NCBI GenBank assembly: GCA_949286445.1
Contig: CASECL010000204.1
Coordinates: 1 to 20,719 of the forward strand
Direction: 5' to 3'
Source of the DNA: an uncultured bacterium
GTDB lineage: Bacteria; Verrucomicrobiota; Lentisphaeria; Victivallales; Victivallaceae
DNA length: 20,719 bases
In this document: one piece after another, positions 7,290-15,198 of the stretch
How positions within the stretch are numbered: position 1 is the stretch's first letter
Layout of the letters: every line of letters starts with the position of its first letter
Made by a program: the position numbers and the translations under genes
Notes under the pieces: model-generated
What the model saw: the letters and a program-made list of their open reading frames with translations, nothing else
Told to the model about the DNA's origin: nothing
Database searches by the model: none

Positions 7290-7498
7290 GGAGGTTAATT
7301 CTTTTCCAACCGCAGTATGGCTATTGGTTTGCCATGTCTCCGCCCGTCAGATCAAGCTGCAATAACAGCAAAACCAATCTCCGTGCATTACAAGCACTGC
7401 CGCATTGTAATACGCCGGCTCCCGCTGTCTGCACCATATCCCCCGGCTGTTCTGCACCGTACACGCTGTATCCACCGATAAAAAAATCAGAATTTCCC
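7290..7498. other. Intergenic stretch without recognised gene
   Basis: I see no gene. Two inverted repeats are present: ATGGC/GCCAT around a 9-nt loop (7317-7335), and ATTACAA/TTGTAAT (7387-7393 and 7405-7411) around an 11-nt loop. Either could be part of the 3' untranslated region of the leftward membrane protein gene. Neither has a proper U-run. Confidence 0.5.
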
Positions 7499-8116
7499 TT
7501 ATTCGGATACTGTTTCAGCCGGACGGGATTTTTCCGCCGCAGGCGGAACTGCTTCTACCTCATTCATAGATTTTTTTTCGACATAATCAGGTTTGGCTGA
7601 AGCTCTGCTGCTCATTGCGCGGCTTTCATGCAGAACCTTGAATCCGCCTCCCTGCCAGAGGGTGTACATGCCGAACAAAACCAGCTGCATCACTCCCCAG
7701 CACAACAGCATCAGCATCAGATTGAAAGCCACTTTCAGCGCAAACGTCCCGAATTTGCGAAACAGATACCCCCGCACAAAATACCACACTGCAATCACGC
7801 AGATAACATTCACCACCGTCAGTGCGATCACGGTACGCTCCCGGGTCAGCACGGTGACAATCACACTGTTGTGCGACCCGAAAACGATCTTGATCAAACT
7901 TAATATTTCCAATGCCGGATAGGCACAACAAAGCAGAAACCAATAGGGAAATCCATGTGCATCCGGCCCCTGCAAATCCGGCATCCCTCCGCTCTGCCCG
8001 GCGATGGCGGATACGGCCAGAACCAGCACCATCCACAGACACACCCGATTCCAGCGGTGCATTGCGTTCTGCTGCTTATTGGTCAAGGCTCCGTTTCTTT
8101 TGTCTCTCTTTGCCAT
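7499..8116 (-). CDS. Unrecognised four-helix inner-membrane protein, coupled to corA
   Basis: The ATG at 8116 gives 205 residues. Its AGGAGGT ribosome binding site lies inside the last codons of corA, and only one base separates the corA stop from this ATG (TGA-A-ATG), so the two are translationally coupled. An in-frame ATG at 8137 would ignore this signal. Residues 1-23 are basic, and predicted membrane helices lie near 24-40, 57-80, 95-115 and 129-152. The C-terminal ~45 residues are polar and rich in Ala, Pro and Glu. The basic N-terminus suggests a cytoplasmic location for both ends. I do not recognise the family. Its position directly behind corA suggests an accessory role in ion transport, but this is inference only. 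Confidence 0.8.
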   Translation of the reverse strand: MAKRDKRNGALTNKQQNAMHRWNRVCLWMVLVLAVSAIAGQSGGMPDLQGPDAHGFPYWFLLCCAYPALEILSLIKIVFGSHNSVIVTVLTRERTVIALTVVNVICVIAVWYFVRGYLFRKFGTFALKVAFNLMLMLLCWGVMQLVLFGMYTLWQGGGFKVLHESRAMSSRASAKPDYVEKKSMNEVEAVPPAAEKSRPAETVSE

Positions 8117-8117
8117 T

Positions 8118-9068
8118 TCAGTCACCTCCTTCGCCATTGCCCATACCCACGCGTTTAACCAGGAGATAGGTTATATACGCCACTGCCGCCAGCACCAACA
8201 GCAGCGCGCTGTAAGCATGTGGCCACCAGATATGTTCTGTCATCATGGTAAACTCCGACATCCCCCCCATGCCGACAATAACGTTCAGCGGCATGAATAC
8301 AATATTGATAAATGCCAGATACTTCATGATTATGGCCAGATTGTTACTCACCACAGAGACCCGGGCATCGCTCATTCCGGTCAGAATGCCGGTATAAATC
8401 CCGGCCAGATTGTCGCACTGCTTGTTCTCCACCGTAATATCTTCCAGAAAGTCCATCTCTTCCTCGGAAAAACCCAGTTTTGCCCGGTCATTTTTAAGCT
8501 TCATCAGCAGCAGCTGGTTCGCACTGGTGGCACTTTCATAATAAGTAAGACTTTTAAGCAATGTAAACATATTCACCAATGCTTTATTGGTGACGGAAAA
8601 CTCGATTCTTTTTTCTATTTCATCCGATATCGACCGGATAATCCGCAAATGTTCCAGAAAATGATGCGTGGAGTGATGCATCAGCCGCAGCAGCACGCTC
8701 TGAATGGTATTTCCCTTTATCGGCACCCGGCCGCGTTCAAAAAGCGGCATCTCCTCCGGCTGAACCACGATCAGTTTGTCTTTCAGCAGAAAGGCCCCTA
8801 CCGAGGACACCCGGAACTCCAGCGAACGGGTTGAACAGTAATTACGCGGCCGTTTCATGATAACCGCAATGTAATTATCCTCATATTCCACCCGGGAGAT
8901 TTCATCCTCGTCCAGGGCTGAATTCAGGGTATGCTCATCCAGCATGCACACGTCGATCAGATAACGCCGCTCCAATTCGGTCGGCGCGCTGTAAACGTGA
9001 ATGCATCCGGGTTTATCGCCGGGACAAACTGATACCCGGCCGTCAACAATGTCATAGCTGTTGAACAA
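8118..9068 (-). CDS. corA: CorA-family divalent cation transporter with altered signature motif
   Basis: The protein has 316 residues from a TTG start at 9068. This start is chosen because GGAGGT lies 6 nt before it and because the promoter at 9133-9161 would start the mRNA at about 9126, downstream of the longer in-frame start at 9167. It shows the CorA layout: an N-terminal cytoplasmic alpha/beta domain (1-120), long helices (120-245), and two C-terminal membrane helices (about 248-268 and 283-305) ending in a basic tail. CorA proteins form pentamers that carry Mg2+ or other divalent ions. At the end of the first helix, where GMN is expected, this protein has G266-M-G-G-M-S-E-F. The family assignment is firm, but the ion is uncertain because the Asn of GMN forms the selectivity site. 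The gene is followed by the coupled membrane protein gene. Confidence 0.9.
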   Translation of the reverse strand: MFNSYDIVDGRVSVCPGDKPGCIHVYSAPTELERRYLIDVCMLDEHTLNSALDEDEISRVEYEDNYIAVIMKRPRNYCSTRSLEFRVSSVGAFLLKDKLIVVQPEEMPLFERGRVPIKGNTIQSVLLRLMHHSTHHFLEHLRIIRSISDEIEKRIEFSVTNKALVNMFTLLKSLTYYESATSANQLLLMKLKNDRAKLGFSEEEMDFLEDITVENKQCDNLAGIYTGILTGMSDARVSVVSNNLAIIMKYLAFINIVFMPLNVIVGMGGMSEFTMMTEHIWWPHAYSALLLVLAAVAYITYLLVKRVGMGNGEGGD

Positions 9069-9132
9069 GTTCTCACCTCCGCTCCGGTCATTATTAACTG
9101 TCGCGCGCCACATAAGCGAAACGTGCGCCGGA

Positions 9133-9161
9133 AATATACCACCGGATTTGAATTTTGGCAA
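9133..9161 (-). promoter_or_regulatory. Promoter of corA, divergent from pepD
   Basis: On the minus strand TTGCCA (9161-9156), a 17-bp spacer and TATATT (9138-9133) match a sigma-70 type promoter. The expected mRNA start is near 9126, leaving a leader of about 58 nt before the TTG start at 9068. Confidence 0.75.
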
Positions 9162-9171
9162 GCTCAACCGC

Positions 9172-9200
9172 TTGAAAAAAATAAAAATTAATGCTAAATT
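9172..9200 (+). promoter_or_regulatory. Promoter of pepD, divergent from corA
   Basis: TTGAAA (9172-9177), a 17-bp spacer and TAAATT (9195-9200) with an upstream TG (extended -10). The expected mRNA start is near 9207. The -35 boxes of this and the corA promoter are only 10 bp apart, back to back. Confidence 0.75.
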
Positions 9201-9251
9201 CAGCTGTTATCAAACTCTCAGCAACAACCGCCAGAAAACAAAAGGGAAAAT

Positions 9252-10610
9252 ATGCTTTTGGAATATTTCCGGCAAATCGCCGCCATTCCCCGGATATCGG
9301 GGCATGAAGATGAAGTAAAAAATCTGCTTACCCGCCTTGCCCGGGAAAACGGCCTATCTGTCCGTACCGACCGGGCCGGCAATCTGCTTATTGTCCGTCC
9401 GCCTGCCGCGGGATACGGAAAATCCCCCTCAATCATACTCCAGGCCCATCTGGACATGGTGCCGGAAAAAGCGGAAGGTCTCGAATTTGATTTCCTCAAA
9501 CAAGGTATAACTCCGGTGGAAAAAGATGGGTTTTTAGTATCATCCCTGCCTACCACGCTGGGCGCGGACAACGGCATCGGAGCAGCAGCCGCACTGGAAT
9601 TACTGTTGGACAAAGATTTCCAATGCGGCGAATTGCGGGGGCTTTTCACCGTCTGCGAAGAATCCGGCCTGGGCGGGGCTTCCGGCATTGAACCATTTAT
9701 GCTTGAAGGGGATATTCTGCTCAATCTTGACAGCGAGGAGGACGGAGTATTTATCATCGGCTGCGCCGGAGGCATGAATACCCGGATCACACTGCCGGTT
9801 GTACGGGAGGAGGCTCCGGCCGGTGCTGACTCCCTGACGCTGGAAATAAAGGACCTTCCCGGCGGACACTCCGGCATTGACATTGACAAAAATATTCCCA
9901 ATGCCATTATTGAGGGATTGAAAAAGATTGATTTTGCCATTTCATCCGTCTCCGGTGGCGGACGCGGCAGTGCCATTCCGCGTTCCTTTTCCGCCGCGGG
10001 AGTAACACTGTCAAATCCCGCCCCGGCTGCGTCAGAAGCCGCCGCGGCAGGAAAAACAATTAAGGTGTGGGAAAAGAATTTCCAGAAAAAGATAATTGAG
10101 CTACTGCTTTCCATCCCCAACGGTGCACTGGAGTTTGAACACAACTCCGTTAAATTATCCAGCAATTTCGGTGCGGTCTCCTGCCCGGAGGGAGGCAGAT
10201 TGGAACTGCTCTTCAACCAGCGCGGCTTTGATGACAGACAACGCCGGGAGCTGGGAGAATTCATTGCGGAAAAATTCATTCCTTTCGGGGCGGAAATTTC
10301 CCATGATTCGGAATACTGCGCCTGGCGGGCTGATTTTTCCTCACCGCTGGCAAAGGAAGCCGCAGAACTGTATAAATCCATGTTCAACATCGTTCCCCGG
10401 ATTGAAGCCATTCACGCCGGACTGGAGTGCGGATTTTTTGCCGCCATCCGGCCGGATCTGCCCATGCTCTCCTTCGGACCGGAGATCAAAGGGGCGCATT
10501 CACCCGGGGAAAAACTCTCATTGGAGAGTCTGGAACGCTTCCGGAAGTTTCTGCGCCGGCTGGTTATCCGGCTGAACCGCCTGCCGGAAAATACCGGGAA
10601 AGAGATTTGA
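9252..10610 (+). CDS. pepD: Aminoacyl-histidine dipeptidase (beta-Ala-His dipeptidase), M20 family
   Basis: This 452-residue cytosolic metallopeptidase is predicted to cleave dipeptides such as Xaa-His and carnosine-type substrates. The di-zinc site is complete: H66 and catalytic D68 in QAHLDMV, bridging D106 in TTLGADNG, catalytic E136 and metal ligand E137 in CEESGLGG, D160 in LNLDSEEDG, and H416 in GAHSPGE. GGHSGIDI marks the lid/dimerisation domain inserted after the first half. The length is slightly below the ~485 residues of Escherichia coli PepD. The ATG at 9252 has AAGGGA 5 nt upstream and its own promoter at 9172-9200. A perfect GATAAAA/TTTTATC inverted repeat lies at the stop codon, but it has no U-run and is probably not a terminator. 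Confidence 0.94.
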   Translation: MLLEYFRQIAAIPRISGHEDEVKNLLTRLARENGLSVRTDRAGNLLIVRPPAAGYGKSPSIILQAHLDMVPEKAEGLEFDFLKQGITPVEKDGFLVSSLPTTLGADNGIGAAAALELLLDKDFQCGELRGLFTVCEESGLGGASGIEPFMLEGDILLNLDSEEDGVFIIGCAGGMNTRITLPVVREEAPAGADSLTLEIKDLPGGHSGIDIDKNIPNAIIEGLKKIDFAISSVSGGGRGSAIPRSFSAAGVTLSNPAPAASEAAAAGKTIKVWEKNFQKKIIELLLSIPNGALEFEHNSVKLSSNFGAVSCPEGGRLELLFNQRGFDDRQRRELGEFIAEKFIPFGAEISHDSEYCAWRADFSSPLAKEAAELYKSMFNIVPRIEAIHAGLECGFFAAIRPDLPMLSFGPEIKGAHSPGEKLSLESLERFRKFLRRLVIRLNRLPENTGKEI

Positions 10611-10634
10611 TAAAAATTTTATCCCTGACGCCCC

Positions 10635-10663
10635 TTGAAAAATTTATGGCGCGGGTGTATATT
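10635..10663 (+). promoter_or_regulatory. Promoter of the yajC-secDF operon
   Basis: TTGAAA (10635-10640), a 17-bp spacer and TATATT (10658-10663) in the 118-bp gap after pepD. Expected start near 10670, leaving a leader of about 59 nt with AGAAAGGAG before yajC. Confidence 0.75.
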
Positions 10664-10728
10664 GTCTCATTAATTGTGCAGGAAGAGAATTAACTTTGAA
10701 ATAAATTATTTTAGAAAGGAGAATTGAA

Positions 10729-11109
10729 ATGTCGTTTTTCAGTCTGATTGCCACCGCCGCCCCGGCCGCAAGTGCAGCCGCCGCCCCGGCCGCCGCCAAT
10801 GCTTCAGCTCAGCCGCAGGGAGGCGGTCTGATGGGTATGGTACCGATAATTATCATCTTTGTTGTGATGATATTTTTCATGATGCGTTCGCAGAAAAAGC
10901 AGCGTGAAAAACGCCAGGAGATGCTCAACCGGGTGGCGAAAGGCGTCCGGGTTCTGCTGGGCAATGGTATTTTCGGCACCGTCTCCGAGGTAAAGGAAAA
11001 CTCCTGCATGGTGGAAATCGCCCCCGGAGTGGTAATTGAAGTTGACAAAAACGGCATTGCCGCCGCCGGCAGCGATCTTACCATCGCCGATGAGGCAAAG
11101 AAGGCCTGA
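10729..11109 (+). CDS. yajC: Sec translocon accessory protein YajC
   Basis: The 126-residue protein has the YajC layout. An Ala/Pro-rich N-terminal segment (8-30) leads to a single membrane helix (about 36-52, MGMVPIIIIFVVMIFFMM). A basic RSQKKQREKRQEM segment and a compact cytoplasmic domain with GVRVLLGNGIFGTV and the ending EVDKNGIAA follow. YajC associates with SecDF and YidC at the SecYEG channel, and its position right before secDF is the classical arrangement. Start: AGAAAGGAG lies 7 nt upstream. The N-terminal extension before the helix (about 35 residues) is longer than in Escherichia coli YajC and contains a duplicated GCCGCCCCGGCCG block, which explains the Ala-Pro repeats. The gap to secDF is 47 nt without a visible terminator. 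Confidence 0.95.
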   Translation: MSFFSLIATAAPAASAAAAPAAANASAQPQGGGLMGMVPIIIIFVVMIFFMMRSQKKQREKRQEMLNRVAKGVRVLLGNGIFGTVSEVKENSCMVEIAPGVVIEVDKNGIAAAGSDLTIADEAKKA

Positions 11110-11156
11110 AAGTAATATTTCCCAACCTAAAAATACAAGAGAAAAAACAGCGAAAA

Positions 11157-13754
11157 ATGGAAAATAAACACTTGGTGCTCCGCACTTTTATCGTTATTGC
11201 GGTAATTGCGGTATTTGCCGGTTCCATGATGCCTCTGGCACCCCGGGATTTTTTTGATACCTTTGTCTCCATACTGAAAGATCCGAATGATGCTGAAGCA
11301 AAGAAACTGATTGCTGAAGCTAAAGAAATGACGGCAAAAAATCCGGATCTCTATGATTCACAGGCCCTGCTCGCCGCGGCGGACAATGCCAAAATTGACC
11401 TGAAAACCAGAGTTAAAGGGGAAAATCTTGAAGACAACCGGGATGTAATGAGCCTGATCCGGAAGAAGGCTTCCAGCTCCATCCGTCTCGGACTCGACCT
11501 CAATGGAGGTGTGGAATTCATGCTCCAGCTGGAGCCGGACAAAGAGTTCCTCGACCGCCTGCACAAAATCGGTGAAAACGGTGCGGAAGACCGCGCTGAA
11601 GCAGAACAGAAAATGCAGGATGAGTTCGATCGTTACCGGGATCTGGCAGTGGAAATTCTGCGCAAACGACTGGAAAGCCAGAAGATTTTTGAGGCGGAAA
11701 TTGCCCCCTCCGGCAGCGATTACATATCTTTGCGTGCCCCGATTGTGGCAAAGGATGAAAAACTCAAGCTCCTCAATCTGATCAGCATGAGTGCGAAACT
11801 GAGCTTCCACCTGGTTCATCCGAACAACGCTGAACTGGTGCGTCAGTACATGAGCAATCCCAATGGTTTTACCGCGCCCATCGGCTATGAACTGGTTAAG
11901 GTCAAAGATTTCAAGACCGGCGACCAGACCCAGCTGCCTTATATGGTTATCAAGAGCAAGCCGGAAATGGACGGCAAAGGCATTGCAGATGCGTTTCCGT
12001 TCCGCACCGACTTCGGCCAGCGCATGATCAGCTTGCGCTTCAACAGCAACGGTCAGCAGCGTTTCGCTGATATCACTACCCAGAATGTGGGAAAACCCCT
12101 GGCTATCGTGCTTGATGGCGAAATGTACTGCGCGCCCAATATCAATGAACCGATTACCGGAGGCAGTGCGCAGATTTCCGGCAGCTTCTCTGAAGAAGAA
12201 TGCAAAAATATTTCTGATGCTCTGGTTTCCGGCGGATTTCCCTTCAAAATCAAAGTCAATGCGGTGTTTGACACCGATCCCAAACTGGGACAGAGCAACG
12301 TTACCGGAGGTATTTATGTAGGTATCTTTGCTTTGATCATGGTAGTGATCTTCATGTGCGCCTATTATCTGCGTGCCGGAGTGGTGGCGGTTATCGCCCT
12401 TTCGCTCAACGTGGTGCTGATTCTGGGATTTCTGGCGGCATTCAATGCCACGCTGACATTGCCGGGTATCGCCGGTATTATTCTTACTCTCGGTATGGCG
12501 GTGGATGCCAACGTGCTGATCTTTGAGCGTATCCGGGAGGAATTGAAACGGGGTAAAACCTTGAATAAAGCCGTTTCACTGGGATTTTCCAAGGCGTTGT
12601 CCGCGGTGCTGGACTCCAACTTGACTACTTTGATCATCGGTGTAATTCTGCTCTACGTCGGTACCGGAGCGGTGAAAGGATTTGCGGTGACGCTGTGTGT
12701 AGGTATTTTGACCACTCTCTTTACCGCACTTTTCGTGTCCAGGCTGCTCTTTGACTACATGGAGAAATTCTTCCACTTCAAAACACTCAAGATGATGGAA
12801 TTTTTCCGGGAACCGAAATTCAATTTTGAAAAGACCTGGAAATATGCCATTACTCTTTCACTCATCGCGATTGTGGGCAGTTTCGTCTGTTTTGCGGTAC
12901 GCGGCAAGAGCCTGCTGGGGGTGGATTTTACCGGGGGTACTTCGATTATTTACAACTACCAGGGGCAGGCCTCTGCCACGGAAGTGGAACGGGTGCTTAA
13001 AGAAGCCGGCATTCCGGCATCAGTGTCGCTGAAGACCAGTTCCACCGATACCAACAGCCGCAAACTGGAAGTTCTTATCCGCGAAATCGGCGGCGAAGGC
13101 GACTCCAAGATGGGCAATATTGAAAATCTGCTGAATTCCAAATTTCCCCAGTGTAAATTTGTGGGCGATCAGGAGACCACTGTCGGCGGTCTGATCGGAC
13201 GGGAATTCTGCAAAACCGCGCTGCTGGCGGTTGCCCTGGCAATGGTGGGTATCGGTATATATGTTACCCTGCGTTACGAGTGGTCTTATGCGCTGGCCAG
13301 TGTGCTGGCACTGTTCCATGACGTGATTATTGTAATGGGTATTTTCGCACTGACCGGACGGGAAATCTCCCTTACGGTGGTGGCGGCGGTTCTTACCGTA
13401 ATCGGTTACTCCATAAACGATACCGTGGTGGAATTTGACCGCATCCGGGAAAATATAACCTTGCTCCCGAACACACGCTACAATGACATTGTTTCGCTTT
13501 CGGTTAATGAGACACTCAGCCGTACCTTGCTGACCAGTTTGACCACCTTTATTGTGGTGGTGGTGATGTTCATCTGGGGTGGAGTGGCGATTAATGACTT
13601 TGTCTTTATCATGCTTTGGGGTATTATTGTAGGAACTTACTCCTCAATTTTCATTGCCACTCCGATTGTAGCGTTCTACCATCGCGGTCTTAACAAATTC
13701 AAACCGCTGGATATGGCAGCAGTACAGGCGGCAAGACGCGCGGAAAAGAATTGA
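11157..13754 (+). CDS. secDF: Fused protein-export membrane protein SecD-SecF
   Basis: At 865 residues this is a natural fusion of SecD (about 1-540) and SecF (about 550-865). Membrane helix 1 is at 8-26. The SecD periplasmic region carries GLDLNGG (112-118) and ends near ALVSGGFPFKIKV, and five further helices include AVDANVLIFERIREE. The SecF half carries GVDFTGG (588-594), its own periplasmic domain, and a helix bundle with SINDTVVEFDRIREN. SecDF uses the proton gradient to help pull secreted proteins through the membrane. No frameshift or stop separates the halves, so the fusion is real, as in Bacillus and many Bacteroidota and PVC members. No strong ribosome binding site precedes the ATG (AAGAGAAAAAAC region), so translation may depend on yajC coupling. 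Confidence 0.97.
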   Translation: MENKHLVLRTFIVIAVIAVFAGSMMPLAPRDFFDTFVSILKDPNDAEAKKLIAEAKEMTAKNPDLYDSQALLAAADNAKIDLKTRVKGENLEDNRDVMSLIRKKASSSIRLGLDLNGGVEFMLQLEPDKEFLDRLHKIGENGAEDRAEAEQKMQDEFDRYRDLAVEILRKRLESQKIFEAEIAPSGSDYISLRAPIVAKDEKLKLLNLISMSAKLSFHLVHPNNAELVRQYMSNPNGFTAPIGYELVKVKDFKTGDQTQLPYMVIKSKPEMDGKGIADAFPFRTDFGQRMISLRFNSNGQQRFADITTQNVGKPLAIVLDGEMYCAPNINEPITGGSAQISGSFSEEECKNISDALVSGGFPFKIKVNAVFDTDPKLGQSNVTGGIYVGIFALIMVVIFMCAYYLRAGVVAVIALSLNVVLILGFLAAFNATLTLPGIAGIILTLGMAVDANVLIFERIREELKRGKTLNKAVSLGFSKALSAVLDSNLTTLIIGVILLYVGTGAVKGFAVTLCVGILTTLFTALFVSRLLFDYMEKFFHFKTLKMMEFFREPKFNFEKTWKYAITLSLIAIVGSFVCFAVRGKSLLGVDFTGGTSIIYNYQGQASATEVERVLKEAGIPASVSLKTSSTDTNSRKLEVLIREIGGEGDSKMGNIENLLNSKFPQCKFVGDQETTVGGLIGREFCKTALLAVALAMVGIGIYVTLRYEWSYALASVLALFHDVIIVMGIFALTGREISLTVVAAVLTVIGYSINDTVVEFDRIRENITLLPNTRYNDIVSLSVNETLSRTLLTSLTTFIVVVVMFIWGGVAINDFVFIMLWGIIVGTYSSIFIATPIVAFYHRGLNKFKPLDMAAVQAARRAEKN

Positions 13755-13817
13755 TTCCGGCATCCTGCACGCCGAATACGCAGAAAAAAGTAAATCTCCT
13801 CCGGAGCACTTGATAAA

Positions 13818-15191
13818 ATGGGACAGGGCGGAAAACCTTTGAGCCTGGGTTTGGCCGGGATGCGGGGTGAAGTCGGGGACGGTCTTAATCCGGCTCTGGC
13901 ACTGGACTTCGCCGCCGCTTACGGCAGCTGGTGCGACGGAGGAAAAGTTTTAATCGGTTTCGACAACCGGGCCTCAACAGAGATGCTGGCGGATGCAGTG
14001 ATTGCCGGATTGAGCTGCTGCGGCTGCCGGGTGGTCAATGGCGGTCCAATGCACGGCGGAATGATCCAGTTTCTGGTACGCGAACTCGGATTTGACGGCG
14101 GGCTGTACCTCAGCGGCGGACACCAGAAAGCAGGCTGGAACTCCATTGTTCCGCTGGACCGGGACGGCAGTTACTTCAACTACATCAACCAACGTGAACT
14201 CTTTGACCTTTACCACGGCAAACGTTTCCGTTACATGCCGGGAAACCGGCTGGGCAAAATCACGCTGCTGCCGGAAAAGAAACGGGAATTATACTGGGAT
14301 TTTCTGAGCAGTGCGCTGGATATTTCCGCCATTCGCCGGGCAAAGCTGACCGTGGCGGCAGATTTCTGCAACGGCACCGGGGCATTGGCGGCGGAACGTT
14401 TTCAACAACTGCTGGGCATAAAACTTATCGCGGTAAACAACCATTTTTCTCCGCTGATTCCCCACGACCCGGAACCGGGAAGCCAGTGCGGGTCACCACT
14501 GGGAAGTTTAATGAAGGTGCTGAATGCGGATGCAGGGATTATCTTCAACAGCGACTGCAGCCGGATGAGCCTGTGCGAAGACGGGGCGGATAAACTTTTA
14601 AGCGAAGAATACACCTTCCCGCTGGCACTTAATTACCTGCTGGGTAAATCGCAGGAAAAACAGTTGATCGTTACCAATATCTGCAGCAGCCGGATGATTG
14701 ACAGGATGGCGGAGAAGTATCGGGCAAAACTGGAAAAAGTCCCGGTGGGACAGTCATCAATTATTGATCACATGAGAACATTCGGAGCGGATTTCGGCGG
14801 TGATGGTTCGGGAAGTTTCGCGCTGGCGGATACGGTCAGAGGCTTTGACGGTCTGCTGATGGCAGGAAAAATCATTGAAAGCGTGGCGATCGCAGGGCGG
14901 CTGAGCCGGGCAGTGAAAACGCTGGGAAAATTCTATATGAAAAAAATGGTTGTTCCCTGCCGTAAAGAACACGCCTATGCCAAGGCCAGACTACTGGCCG
15001 GATTGTTCAGAGATGCGGAAATTTCAGATTTTGACGGCTGGCGTTTTGACTGGCCGGACGGTTTTCTCAGCGTGCGCCTCTCCGGCACGGAAGCGGTGGT
15101 AAGAATTATTTCCGAGTCGGAAAAGGAACTGGAGGCGACCAGACGCGCGGAAAGATCCCGTCGTTTTTTTGAGGATAACGGGGAGTATTGA
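13818..15191 (+). CDS. Phosphohexomutase-like pseudoenzyme (degenerate paralogue of the next gene)
   Basis: The 457-residue protein aligns along its whole length with the next gene product, with shared features such as MRGEVGDGLNP versus VRGVVGESLTP, FAAAYGSW versus LAAAFGSY, and GCRV. The active site is broken. The phosphoserine loop TASHN becomes SGGHQ (99-103), putting Gly101 where the catalytic Ser should be. The metal loop DPDGDR becomes NSDCSR (244-249), keeping one of three Asp. The sugar loop GEGN becomes GDGS (328-331). The C-terminal phosphate-binding loop is kept as RLSGTE (420-425). The frame is intact, so it is not a simple pseudogene. It lies 63 nt after secDF and 7 nt before the intact paralogue. 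Start: ATG with GGAG about 11 nt upstream. A role as regulatory or heteromeric partner is inference. Confidence 0.88.
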   Translation: MGQGGKPLSLGLAGMRGEVGDGLNPALALDFAAAYGSWCDGGKVLIGFDNRASTEMLADAVIAGLSCCGCRVVNGGPMHGGMIQFLVRELGFDGGLYLSGGHQKAGWNSIVPLDRDGSYFNYINQRELFDLYHGKRFRYMPGNRLGKITLLPEKKRELYWDFLSSALDISAIRRAKLTVAADFCNGTGALAAERFQQLLGIKLIAVNNHFSPLIPHDPEPGSQCGSPLGSLMKVLNADAGIIFNSDCSRMSLCEDGADKLLSEEYTFPLALNYLLGKSQEKQLIVTNICSSRMIDRMAEKYRAKLEKVPVGQSSIIDHMRTFGADFGGDGSGSFALADTVRGFDGLLMAGKIIESVAIAGRLSRAVKTLGKFYMKKMVVPCRKEHAYAKARLLAGLFRDAEISDFDGWRFDWPDGFLSVRLSGTEAVVRIISESEKELEATRRAERSRRFFEDNGEY

Positions 15192-15198
15192 ACGCACC

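Noticed and set aside
9069..9167. Longer corA with start at 9167
   Set aside because: The predicted mRNA start is near 9126, and a GGAGGT ribosome binding site points to the TTG at 9068.
9218..10411. Minus-strand frame of 397 codons
   Set aside because: It is the shadow of pepD, rich in Ser and Pro from the complementary strand, without domains.
10608..10624. Terminator at the end of pepD (GATAAAA/TTTTATC palindrome)
   Set aside because: The stem is purely AT-rich with a one-base loop and no following U-run.
13818..15191. Simple pseudogene or second active phosphohexomutase
   Set aside because: The frame is intact over the full length, which argues against decay, while loss of the catalytic Ser and metal Asp residues argues against normal activity.
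15169..15198. TTG start for the glmM-like gene
   Set aside because: It overlaps the previous gene and adds ten residues not typical of the family; the ATG at 15199 is better.
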